A DNA stretch of 13,208 bases from JAIMBK01 sp040755975 (GTDB lineage Bacteria; Bacillota; Desulfotomaculia; Desulfotomaculales; Nap2-2B): contig JBFLZY010000075.1 of NCBI GenBank assembly GCA_040755975.1, positions 1-13,208 on the forward strand, given 5' to 3'. Position 1 is the first letter of the stretch. Every line of letters begins with the position of its first letter. The position numbers and the translations under genes were made by a program. Shown piece after piece: positions 1 to 6,453 of the stretch. The notes beneath the pieces are model-generated. The model saw nothing but the letters and a program-made list of their open reading frames with translations. It had not been told where the DNA came from and did no database searches.

Positions 1-1058
1 TGATAGGGGAAGGCCTTCTGGGGTCTCTCGGGATGGAGGTGCGCGCCCGCGTTCCCGGCGAAAGGGTCATGGTCGTATCCAATCCGACGGTAAGGACCCT
101 CTACGGAAAGCGGGCCGAGGAGAGCCTGGCTGGGGCGGGGCTCACCGTTGTCTGGGCCGAGATGCCCGACGGGGAGGAATACAAGAGCCTGGCCACGGCC
201 GAAAAGCTCTACGACTTGGCCTACACCCTTGAACTGGACCGACAGTGCCCCGTGGTGGCCTTGGGCGGCGGCGTGGTGGGGGACCTGGCCGGATTCGTGG
301 CCGCCACCTACTTGCGGGGCGTGCCCTTCATCCAGGTGCCCACCACGTTATTGGCCCAGGTGGACTCCAGCGTGGGGGGTAAGGTGGCCGTCAACCACCC
401 CAAAGGTAAGAACATCATCGGCGCTTTTTACCAGCCCCGGCTGGTCCTAGCCGACCTGGACGTGCTGAAGACCCTGGATCCCCGGGAGGTGCGGGCCGGC
501 CTGGCCGAAGTAATCAAATACGGCGTCATTGCCGACGGGACCTTTTTTGCCTGGCTGGAGGAAAACCTGGAGCGCCTGCTGGTTCTGGAGATCGAACCTC
601 TGGTCCATGCCGTGGCCGTATCTTGCCGCATTAAAGCCCGGGTGGTGCAGGAAGACGAAACCGAACTGGGCCGCCGGGCCATCCTGAACTTCGGCCACAC
701 CCTCGGCCACGCCGTGGAGGCTCTTACCGGATACACTGCGTACCGCCACGGGGAGGCAGTGGCCATAGGGATGGTCGCCGCGGCCAGGCTGGCGGTGGCC
801 CTGGGAATGCTGCCGGAGGGAGAGGCTGCCCGTGTGCGTGACCTAATCCAGCGGGCCGGACTTCCGGTAGAGACACCGCCGGAACTTTCTACCGGCGACC
901 TGCTGGCCTCCATATACCGGGACAAAAAGGTACTGGCCGGGCGGCTCACCTTTGTCCTGCCGGTGGAAATAGGCCGGGTGGAGATTGTCCGGGACATCCC
1001 GGAAGAAGTGGTGGAGCGGGTGGTGGAAGCTCTTGCCGGTTGCCGGGGTGCCTGTTGA
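1..1058 (+). CDS. aroB: 3-dehydroquinate synthase, 5' end cut by window edge
   Basis: AroB converts DAHP to 3-dehydroquinate in the cytoplasm, the second step of the shikimate pathway, using NAD and a divalent metal. The frame is open to the left edge: codons before ATG 33 read IGEGLLGSLG, the usual AroB N-terminal motif, so ATG 33 is internal and roughly 10-20 residues lie upstream of the window. Family signatures are seen: the glycine-rich nucleotide-binding stretch VALGGGVVGDLAGF, the PTTLLAQVDSSVGGK block followed by KGKNIIGAFYQP, and the metal ligands in EVIKYG (Glu), FGHTLGHAVE (His) and YRHGEAVAIG (His). The C-terminus is complete at TGA 1056-1058. A 168-base gap separates it from pilD, so it is probably not part of the pilus transcript. 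The identification is firm; only the start is missing. Confidence 0.97.
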   Translation, partial: IGEGLLGSLGMEVRARVPGERVMVVSNPTVRTLYGKRAEESLAGAGLTVVWAEMPDGEEYKSLATAEKLYDLAYTLELDRQCPVVALGGGVVGDLAGFVAATYLRGVPFIQVPTTLLAQVDSSVGGKVAVNHPKGKNIIGAFYQPRLVLADLDVLKTLDPREVRAGLAEVIKYGVIADGTFFAWLEENLERLLVLEIEPLVHAVAVSCRIKARVVQEDETELGRRAILNFGHTLGHAVEALTGYTAYRHGEAVAIGMVAAARLAVALGMLPEGEAARVRDLIQRAGLPVETPPELSTGDLLASIYRDKKVLAGRLTFVLPVEIGRVEIVRDIPEEVVERVVEALAGCRGAC

Positions 1059-1149
1059 CCTCTCACGAGCGGCCGCGCACATACTGCCGTGAAAGATGGA
1101 TGCCAACAATGAACTTTTCCGGCCGGTTCGATGCTTTAACATATCAATA

Positions 1150-1190
1150 GATTATAATGAAGTTCGATAAGGATTATAACGAAGTTCGAC
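1150..1190. repeat. Two-copy direct repeat before pilD
   Basis: A 19-base unit, gattataaYgaagttcgaY, occurs at 1150-1168 and 1172-1190 with a 22-base period and two mismatches (T/C at two positions). A shorter echo, gttcgat, lies at 1126-1132. The first copy contains a perfect TATAAT. Two helical turns (22 bases) is a typical spacing for tandem operator sites, so a regulator binding here is plausible. A simple local duplication is the alternative. Confidence 0.75.
1153..1158 (+). promoter_or_regulatory. Candidate -10 box of a pilD promoter
   Basis: A perfect TATAAT stands 69 bases before the chosen pilD start, inside the first copy of the direct repeat. No convincing -35 hexamer is found 16-18 bases upstream (gatgct at 17), so the promoter may need an activator, or the box may be chance in this AT-rich stretch. 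Transcription would start near 1165. Confidence 0.4.
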
Positions 1191-1210
1191 CGGGTTTTGC
1201 AGGTGAAAGA

Positions 1211-1218
1211 AGGAGGGG
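1211..1218 (+). promoter_or_regulatory. Ribosome binding site that sets the pilD start
   Basis: AGGAGGGG ends 8 bases before TTG 1227. The more upstream in-frame TTG at 1197 has no such site before it, and this Shine-Dalgarno sequence would lie inside its reading frame. Confidence 0.8.
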
Positions 1219-1226
1219 ACTTTGTT

Positions 1227-1982
1227 TTGATATTTAGTTATCTATTTTCCTTTCTCCTCGGCCTCTGTATCGGCAGTTTTTTAAACGTATGTATATATCG
1301 ACTTCCCAGGGGGTTCTCGCTGGTCACACCACCATCTCATTGCCCTTCCTGTTCCGTGCACCTAAAACCCCTGGATTTATTTCCCGTGGTGAGCTTTTTT
1401 TGGTTGAGGGGTAAATGCCGTTACTGCGGTGCAAGGATTTCTCCCCGCTATCCGCTCATTGAATTGTTGACCGGTGCTGGCTTTTTTCTAATTACCTGGA
1501 AATATGGTCTGACCGTACATAGTGTCGGATTGCTGCTTTTGTATGCCGTTCTTATGGTGGCCACCTTTATTGATCTCGATCACCGCATCATTCCCGACCT
1601 ACTTATCGTCTTTGCTCTAACTGCCGGCATACCTTTGGCCGTCCTCCAGGGTCCGGAGGTTCTCAAAGACGGCCTTTTTGGTTCCGTGCTGGGGGGCGGG
1701 GCATTGTTGATCGTGGCCCTGCTTTCGCGGGGCGGCATGGGCGGTGGGGACGTGAAGCTAGCCTTTGTGATCGGATGGTATCTGGGCTGGCAGAAGGCTG
1801 TATTGGCCCTGGCGCTGGCCTTTGTTCTGGGTGCTGCGCTGGGCGTTCTTTGGGCGCTAAGGACAAAGAAAAACCTTAAAACGGCCATTCCTTTCGGCCC
1901 ATTTCTTTCATTGGGGGCCATGCTGGCCGTGTTGACAGGAGATAAGCTTATTTCCGGGTATCTAAACCTGTGGGGTAGTTAA
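1227..1982 (+). CDS. pilD: Prepilin peptidase / N-methyltransferase (A24 family)
   Basis: This integral membrane aspartic protease cleaves prepilin leaders after Gly and N-methylates the new N-terminus. The start chosen is TTG 1227, giving 251 residues: it has AGGAGGGG 8 bases upstream and begins directly with the first membrane helix. Seen in order: the N-terminal helix with GSFLNVCIYRLPRG; a cytoplasmic zinc-binding loop with two CxxC pairs (Cys39/42 and Cys64/67), typical of bifunctional enzymes that also methylate; ISPRYPLIELLTG; the first catalytic Asp in FIDLDHRIIPD (Asp116); and the second in GGGDVKLA (Asp175). About seven or eight hydrophobic helices follow the usual A24 pattern. The 5' third is visibly richer in A/T than aroB or pilT. 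It stops 2 bases before pilB, so the two are co-transcribed. Its substrates should be the pilins encoded downstream. Confidence 0.95.
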   Translation: MIFSYLFSFLLGLCIGSFLNVCIYRLPRGFSLVTPPSHCPSCSVHLKPLDLFPVVSFFWLRGKCRYCGARISPRYPLIELLTGAGFFLITWKYGLTVHSVGLLLLYAVLMVATFIDLDHRIIPDLLIVFALTAGIPLAVLQGPEVLKDGLFGSVLGGGALLIVALLSRGGMGGGDVKLAFVIGWYLGWQKAVLALALAFVLGAALGVLWALRTKKNLKTAIPFGPFLSLGAMLAVLTGDKLISGYLNLWGS

Positions 1983-1984
1983 AA

Positions 1985-3682
1985 ATGGTCGCTGTTTACA
2001 CCAAGAAGCGCCTGGGAGACCTGCTCCTGCAGGCCAGATTGATCACCTCCGAGCAGTTGAGCCAGGCGCTGCAATCGCAAAAACAAACCGGGGAACGCCT
2101 GGGTAAGGTTTTGATTAACCTGGGGCTGGTTACGGAACAGGACATTTTGAATACTCTGGAAATGCAACTGGGTATTCCCCAGGTTACACTAATGGACAAA
2201 GTTGATCCTGATCTGATCAAATCTCTCCCTGAGGCCGTTTTGCGCCGGCATAAGGTGGTGCCCATAAAAAAAGAGGGCCGGCGGATGATTGTGGCCATGT
2301 CCGACCCTTTAAACCTGGTCGCCCTGGATGACATCCGCCTGGCCAGTGGTTGTGAAGTGGAACCGGTACTGGCCCGGGAAGAAGAGATTGATGCCGTACT
2401 GCAAAAAGTTTTCGGCCTTTCCTTTGTCGAACAGGCTTTTGGGCAGGCTGCAGGCCAGCCGGAACCGGAAATCCAAACCCTGACCCTGGGCACTGGAGAT
2501 GAGGTGCCTGCGGAAGAGGCGCCGGTGGTACGGCTGGTCAACACAGCGATTGTTCAGGCAGTTATGGAGAAGGCCAGCGACATTCACTTGGAGCCCCAGG
2601 AAGACCGGGTGCTGGTGCGTTACCGGGTGGATGGGTTGTTGAGGGAAGCCCTTACTCTGCCCCGGCACATCCGCTCCTCCATGACCACCAGGATTAAAAT
2701 CCTGGCCGGCCTGGATATTGCCGAAAAGCGCCTCCCCCAGGACGGTCGGTTTCAGGCCAAGTACGGAGAACAGGAAATAGACATAAGAGTGTCTACTTTG
2801 CCTACGGTTCACGGGGAAAAAGTAGTCTTGCGTTTGCTGCTTAAAAGCGGGCGGATCCTGCCCGTTGACCAGCTGGGATTTCACCGTTACAACCTGGATC
2901 GTTTTACAGAGATAATCCGTCACACTTCCGGCATGATCCTGGTGACCGGACCCACCGGCAGCGGCAAGACGACCACCCTCTATGCAGTGCTGGCCCAGTT
3001 AAATTCCCCGGAACGCAACATTATTACCATTGAAGACCCGGTAGAATACGTTTTGAGAGGAATCAACCAGACGCAAATTAACGTCAAGGCCGGCCTGACC
3101 TTTGCCGCCGGCCTGCGTTCCATCCTCCGCCAGGATCCCGACATCATCATGATCGGTGAAATACGGGATGGGGAGACAGCGCAAATTGCGGTTAGGGCGG
3201 CCACCACCGGCCACCTGGTGCTCAGCAGCCTGCATACCAACGACGCCGCGGGTGCCCTGACCCGCCTCATTGATATGGGGGTGGAGCCCTTTTTGGTCGC
3301 CTCCTCGGTGGTGGGCGTGGTTTCGCAGCGCCTGGTGCGCCTGCTCTGTCCCCGCTGCAGGGAGCCCTACCAGCTTCCGGACGATGCGCCGGAAAGAATT
3401 TTTATGGGCCTGGCGCCGGATGAACCGGTAACTCTTTACCGCCCTGCGGGCTGCCAGTACTGTAATAATGTCGGCTACCGGGGCCGGACAAGCATTCAGG
3501 AGGTGCTGCCGGTGACCCGGACCGTCAGGGAACTGGTAAACAGGAAAATTTCCGCTGATGCCATTAAAGAAAAGGCGGTGACCGAGGGAATGGTTACCTT
3601 AAAAGAAGACGGGATCCAGAAAGCCCGGCAGGGGATCACCTCCATATCGGAGGTAATGCGCGTGGCCTACGACGAGTGGTGA
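1985..3682 (+). CDS. pilB: Type IV pilus extension ATPase PilB with c-di-GMP-binding MshEN domain
   Basis: Hexameric cytoplasmic motor of the GspE/PilB family that drives pilin polymerisation; 565 residues, a usual family length. Residues 9-61 match the MshEN pattern: two 24-residue motifs starting RLG (9-11 and 38-40) and ending in Gln (32 and 61), with a 5-residue spacer; this is the c-di-GMP pocket described for MshE. The core follows: Walker A GPTGSGKTTT (322-331), Asp box IEDPVEY (349-355), Walker B DPDIIMIGEIRD (384-395) and His box TGHLVLSSLHT (408-418). A tetracysteine zinc site is formed by Cys455/458 and Cys490/493, which separates PilB from PilT. ATG 1985 follows the pilD stop by 2 bases, with only a modest GGGG 9 bases upstream, suggesting translational coupling. 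The only departure from the MshEN consensus noted is Arg18 where the first motif usually has Gly. Confidence 0.97.
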   Translation: MVAVYTKKRLGDLLLQARLITSEQLSQALQSQKQTGERLGKVLINLGLVTEQDILNTLEMQLGIPQVTLMDKVDPDLIKSLPEAVLRRHKVVPIKKEGRRMIVAMSDPLNLVALDDIRLASGCEVEPVLAREEEIDAVLQKVFGLSFVEQAFGQAAGQPEPEIQTLTLGTGDEVPAEEAPVVRLVNTAIVQAVMEKASDIHLEPQEDRVLVRYRVDGLLREALTLPRHIRSSMTTRIKILAGLDIAEKRLPQDGRFQAKYGEQEIDIRVSTLPTVHGEKVVLRLLLKSGRILPVDQLGFHRYNLDRFTEIIRHTSGMILVTGPTGSGKTTTLYAVLAQLNSPERNIITIEDPVEYVLRGINQTQINVKAGLTFAAGLRSILRQDPDIIMIGEIRDGETAQIAVRAATTGHLVLSSLHTNDAAGALTRLIDMGVEPFLVASSVVGVVSQRLVRLLCPRCREPYQLPDDAPERIFMGLAPDEPVTLYRPAGCQYCNNVGYRGRTSIQEVLPVTRTVRELVNRKISADAIKEKAVTEGMVTLKEDGIQKARQGITSISEVMRVAYDEW

Positions 3683-3717
3683 TGGTTCCCCGGGAGAAAA
3701 GGAGTGTGTGAGCTCGA

Positions 3718-4803
3718 ATGCACGTCGATGATATTTTGAAGTTGGCTTTCCAGGTCAAGGCTTCCGACGTTCACCTCACCGTCGGCCGTCCTCCCGTTTT
3801 TCGGGTGCACGGGAAACTGCTGGCCGCCGACGAGCTGGGCGCCCGGGTCGATCCGGGGGTGGAAGATCTGCCCGTTCTCACTGCCGGGGACACTGAGAGT
3901 CTGGCCCGGCAGCTGATGCCCGACCGGCAGTTCCAGCAATTCATACAGGTAGGCGAGTACGACTTTCCCTATGCCATTCCGGAGGTGGGCCGCTTCCGCG
4001 TAAACGCCTTCAAACAGCGCGGCACGGTGGCCCTGGCCGTCCGCCTCATCCCGGAGCGCGTCCCCGGCCTTGCGGAGCTCGGCTTGCCCGAAGTAGTGGC
4101 CCAACTGGCCAGGCGGCCCCGGGGGCTGGTGCTGGTCACCGGCCCTACGGGCAGCGGCAAGTCCACCACCCTGGCGGCCATGATCGACCTCATCAACAGC
4201 GAGCAGCGCCTGCACATCATTACCCTGGAGGACCCCATCGAATACATCCACCGGCACAAGAAGAGCCTGGTGAACCAGCGGGAGATCAGCCGCGATTCCC
4301 GTTCCTTTGCCGCCGCCCTGCGGGCGGCCATGCGGGAAGACCCCGACGTTATCCTGGTGGGCGAGATGCGGGACCTGGAAACCATCGCCACGGCCATCAC
4401 CGCCGCGGAGACGGGACACCTGGTGCTGGCCACCCTGCACACTACCAGCGCGGCCCAGACCATCGACCGGATCATCGACGTTTTTCCCCCGCACCAGCAG
4501 CAGCAGGTCCGTCTGCAGCTGGCCAACGCTCTGGAAGGAGTGATTGCCCAGCAGCTTTTGCCCCGGCATGACCGGCCCGGGAGGGTGGCGGCCCTGGAAA
4601 TCCTGGTGGCCACGCCGGCCATTCGCAACCTGATCCGGGAAGGGAAGACCCACCAGATAGTCTCCCAGTTGCAGACCGGGGCCAGGTACGGCATGCAGAC
4701 CCTGGATATGGCTTTAAGAAACCTCGTTCGCGCAGGGGTGATCAGCAGGGAGGAGGCCCTGACCCGGGCGGCCGATGTCGAAAATTTGTTTAAAATGCTT
4801 TAA
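3718..4803 (+). CDS. pilT: Type IV pilus retraction ATPase PilT
   Basis: Hexameric motor that depolymerises the pilus and powers twitching and DNA uptake; 361 residues. The N-terminal PAS-like part opens with the PilT signature VKASDVHLTVGRPPVFRVHG (13-32). Then come Walker A GPTGSGKSTT (142-151), Asp box LEDPIEY (170-176), Walker B DPDVILVGEMRD (208-219), His box TGHLVLATLHT (232-242), GVIAQQLLPR (274-283), and the diagnostic retraction motif AIRNLIREGK (301-310), matching the AIRNLIRE element of PilT. Tetracysteine and MshEN elements are absent, as expected. The region at 38-60 is slightly longer than usual. An in-frame TGA at 3709 rules out an earlier start; AAAAGGAG (3697-3704) lies 13 bases before the ATG, a long spacing. 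Third codon positions are strongly G/C. It probably shares a transcript with pilD and pilB. Confidence 0.97.
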   Translation: MHVDDILKLAFQVKASDVHLTVGRPPVFRVHGKLLAADELGARVDPGVEDLPVLTAGDTESLARQLMPDRQFQQFIQVGEYDFPYAIPEVGRFRVNAFKQRGTVALAVRLIPERVPGLAELGLPEVVAQLARRPRGLVLVTGPTGSGKSTTLAAMIDLINSEQRLHIITLEDPIEYIHRHKKSLVNQREISRDSRSFAAALRAAMREDPDVILVGEMRDLETIATAITAAETGHLVLATLHTTSAAQTIDRIIDVFPPHQQQQVRLQLANALEGVIAQQLLPRHDRPGRVAALEILVATPAIRNLIREGKTHQIVSQLQTGARYGMQTLDMALRNLVRAGVISREEALTRAADVENLFKML

Positions 4804-4820
4804 ACTAACTGGCTTGGTTA

Positions 4821-4849
4821 TTGACTGGCAGAAATGGCTCATATAAGAT
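4821..4849 (+). promoter_or_regulatory. Sigma-A-type promoter driving the riboswitch leader
   Basis: TTGACT (4821-4826) and TAAGAT (4844-4849) are separated by 17 bases: 5 of 6 and 4 of 6 matches to consensus. An overlapping TATAAG at 4842 would give a less good 15-base spacing. The predicted start, near 4856, falls just before the riboswitch aptamer, which supports the call. Confidence 0.7.
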
Positions 4850-4861
4850 GATTTCAGGAAG

Positions 4862-4960
4862 AGTGCGGCAAAGCGAAAAGGGCAAACCTGTCGAAAGGCA
4901 GGGGCGCAAAGCTGCGGGCCTAAAGCGGCATTGCCGTCAGGGCGGTCGGGTTGCCGAACT
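4862..4960 (+). promoter_or_regulatory. Cyclic di-GMP-I riboswitch (GEMM-I) before pilC
   Basis: The aptamer is recognisable from its conserved core: GGGCAAACC (4880-4888), a P2 hairpin capped by the GAAA tetraloop (stem 4887-4892 with 4897-4902, loop 4893-4896), CGCAAAGC (4905-4912), GGCCTAAA (4917-4924) as the tetraloop-receptor side of P3, and the 3' part GGGTTGCCG (4948-4956). P1 closes as CGGCAA (4866-4871) with TTGCCG (4951-4956), six Watson-Crick pairs. The order and spacing match the Vibrio Vc2 class. It senses the second messenger c-di-GMP. An intrinsic terminator begins 14 bases after the 3' end given here, so control is probably by premature termination ahead of pilC. Whether ligand turns expression on or off is not settled by sequence alone. 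Confidence 0.95.
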
Positions 4961-4974
4961 TTCTGACACATACT

Positions 4975-5000
4975 TCCAAGCAGTCCGGCTTGGATTTTTT
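4975..5000 (+). terminator. Intrinsic terminator, expression platform of the c-di-GMP riboswitch
   Basis: A 7-base-pair stem (TCCAAGC 4975-4981 with GCTTGGA 4988-4994) with a 6-base loop is followed at once by six T (4995-5000). It lies between the aptamer and the pilC ribosome binding site. The left arm overlaps CTTCC (4973-4977), which can pair with GGAAG (4857-4861) at the predicted 5' end of the transcript. Confidence 0.85.
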
Positions 5001-5016
5001 ATTCCCGGGAGGTGGT

Positions 5017-5022
5017 GGAGGA
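5017..5022 (+). promoter_or_regulatory. Ribosome binding site that sets the pilC start
   Basis: GGAGGA lies 4 bases before TTG 5027. The earlier in-frame GTG codons (5012, 5015) would place this site inside the gene and have only a GGGAGG that overlaps or touches the start. Confidence 0.7.
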
Positions 5023-5026
5023 AGCT

Positions 5027-6247
5027 TTGCCTGTCTATGCCTATCGCGCCCGGGATGCAACCGGTAGAGTGGTAAGCGGCCGGATAGAGGCGGCCGGCAT
5101 AAAAGAAGCGGCCAGGATGCTGCAGAACCAGCAGCTGCACCCCGTGCGGATCGGGGCGGTGCAGGCGCAGGTCAAACTGCTGCCGCGGCTAGTATCATTC
5201 CGGCGCGGGGTCAGCTTGAGGGAATTGGCCCTTTTCTGCCGCCAGCTTTCCACCCTGGTCAGCGCCGGCGTGCCTCTGGTGGGGGCCATGCGCATTCTGG
5301 AGTTGCAGGTGGAGGGCCGGGTGCTCAAAGAGGTGGTGCGCGGGGTGACCGCCCGCCTGGAGCAGGGTCACGCCCTGGCCGAGTCCTTCGGCGCCTATCC
5401 GTGGGTTTTCCCCGAGATCTTCATCAGCATGGTACAGGCCGGGGAAGTGGGCGGCGTGCTGGACGAGGTGCTGGAGAGCCTGGCCGGCCATTTTGAAAGA
5501 GAACACGAGGTGAGGGAAAAGGTAAAGTCGGCCCTCACTTACCCCACCATGGTCCTGGGTTTTGCAGTGGTTATCCTCACCTTCGTGCTCATTTTCGTGC
5601 TGCCCCCCATCATCAATACCATCCAGAACTTGGGCGTACCCCTGCCCCTGCCAACCCGGGTGGTGATGGGAGTCAGCCATTTAGTAGGACATTACTGGTA
5701 CCTTCTTCCGCTGTTTCCACTGGCGGCGGTTTTCGGCTTTCAGCGCCTGCGGGTCTCGCCCCGGGGCAGGGAGGTCTGGGACCGGCTGATCTTGAGAATG
5801 CCCATTTTCGGCCCGGTGCTGAAAAAAATCATCATTGCCCGCTTCGCCCGCACCCTCGGCACCTTGCTGAGGGGCGGGGTGCCTATCATCCAGGCCCTGG
5901 AAGTGGTGAAAAAAACCGTCGGCAACCGGGTGGTAGCGGCCGGCATCGCCGGGGCGCAGGAGAGCGTGCGGGAAGGGCAGGGCTTGGCCGGCCCCCTGGA
6001 AGAAAGCGGTATCTTTCCTCCGCTGGTGATCCGTATGGTCGCCGTGGGGGAGGAAACCGGCAGCCTGGACGCGCTTTTAAACCGTATCGGTGCCTTTTAC
6101 GACCAGGAAGTGAACATCACCGTGGGCCGCCTCTCCAGTGCGCTGGAGCCGGTACTGATTGTCTTCCTGGGCGGTATAGTGGGGTTCATCGTCCTCTCGG
6201 TGCTCTTGCCCATGTTCACCAGCATGATGCAGGGGCTGGGGAAGTAG
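5027..6247 (+). CDS. pilC: Type IV pilus inner-membrane platform protein PilC
   Basis: PilC (GspF family) is the polytopic membrane platform on which the PilB and PilT motors act. Starting at TTG 5027 gives 406 residues beginning MPVYAYRARDATGRVVSG, the standard PilC opening, and places GGAGGA at a good distance. Two homologous T2SF domains are seen at about residues 62-190 and 266-392; each has the LxxGVPxxxA and GExxGxLD-type elements (QAGEVGGVLDEVL near 137-149 and VGEETGSLDALL near 340-351). Membrane segments lie near 168-197, 222-240 and 373-398. The gene starts 223 bases after pilT and sits behind the c-di-GMP riboswitch and terminator, so its expression can differ from that of pilB and pilT. 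A GC-rich hairpin follows 34 bases after the stop. Confidence 0.96.
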   Translation: MPVYAYRARDATGRVVSGRIEAAGIKEAARMLQNQQLHPVRIGAVQAQVKLLPRLVSFRRGVSLRELALFCRQLSTLVSAGVPLVGAMRILELQVEGRVLKEVVRGVTARLEQGHALAESFGAYPWVFPEIFISMVQAGEVGGVLDEVLESLAGHFEREHEVREKVKSALTYPTMVLGFAVVILTFVLIFVLPPIINTIQNLGVPLPLPTRVVMGVSHLVGHYWYLLPLFPLAAVFGFQRLRVSPRGREVWDRLILRMPIFGPVLKKIIIARFARTLGTLLRGGVPIIQALEVVKKTVGNRVVAAGIAGAQESVREGQGLAGPLEESGIFPPLVIRMVAVGEETGSLDALLNRIGAFYDQEVNITVGRLSSALEPVLIVFLGGIVGFIVLSVLLPMFTSMMQGLGK

Positions 6248-6280
6248 GGCAGGCGGGTTTGGAGGTAAGCTTCCATAATC

Positions 6281-6309
6281 TGGCCGGCGCCGTTCTAAAG
6301 CGCCGGCCA
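6281..6309 (+). other. GC-rich hairpin between pilC and pilA
   Basis: A perfect 10-base-pair stem, TGGCCGGCGC (6281-6290) with GCGCCGGCCA (6300-6309), has a 9-base loop and no T-tract. It could be a weak or factor-assisted terminator, or a 3' stabilising structure for pilC mRNA. The rest of the 206-base pilC-pilA gap holds an AT-rich promoter-like stretch and the pilA ribosome binding site. Confidence 0.6.
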
Positions 6310-6400
6310 TCCATGCGCGGAGAGGAGGGATGGAAGAGTAATCTTTTTAGATTCCGGCATTTAAAGTGCGGCGTGAGTTTAACGGACGTCAATTGTCCAG

Positions 6401-6431
6401 TTGGTCAACCTGTTTCTAGTTAAAAAATAAT
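6401..6431 (+). promoter_or_regulatory. Weak candidate promoter of pilA
   Basis: TTGGTC (6401-6406) and AATAAT (6426-6431) stand 19 bases apart in the only AT-rich part of the gap, just upstream of GGGAGGAG and ATG 6454. The spacing is poor. A separate pilA promoter is expected because the major pilin needs high expression, but this placement is tentative. Confidence 0.3.
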
Positions 6432-6453
6432 ACTTTAACGGGAGGAGAAAACC

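Noticed and set aside
1072..1079. GCGGCCGC palindrome and the nearby CCGGCCGG as an aroB terminator
   Set aside because: Short self-complementary GC motifs with no loop and no T-tract; expected by chance in GC-rich DNA.
3667..4653. A long open frame on the - strand opposite pilT
   Set aside because: It mirrors pilT, whose third codon positions are strongly G/C and keep the opposite strand free of stops; the translation resembles no family and has no ribosome site. The same holds for other antisense frames over aroB, pilB, pilC and the PilX-like gene.
4806..4820. Possible terminator just after pilT (TAACT-ggctt-GGTTA)
   Set aside because: Only five pairs, one of them G-T, and no T-tract. Readthrough from pilT into the leader is likely possible.
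4821..5075. An 84-codon + strand frame through the pilT-pilC gap
   Set aside because: It runs through the promoter, riboswitch and terminator and into pilC in another frame; the structured RNA explains the sequence better.
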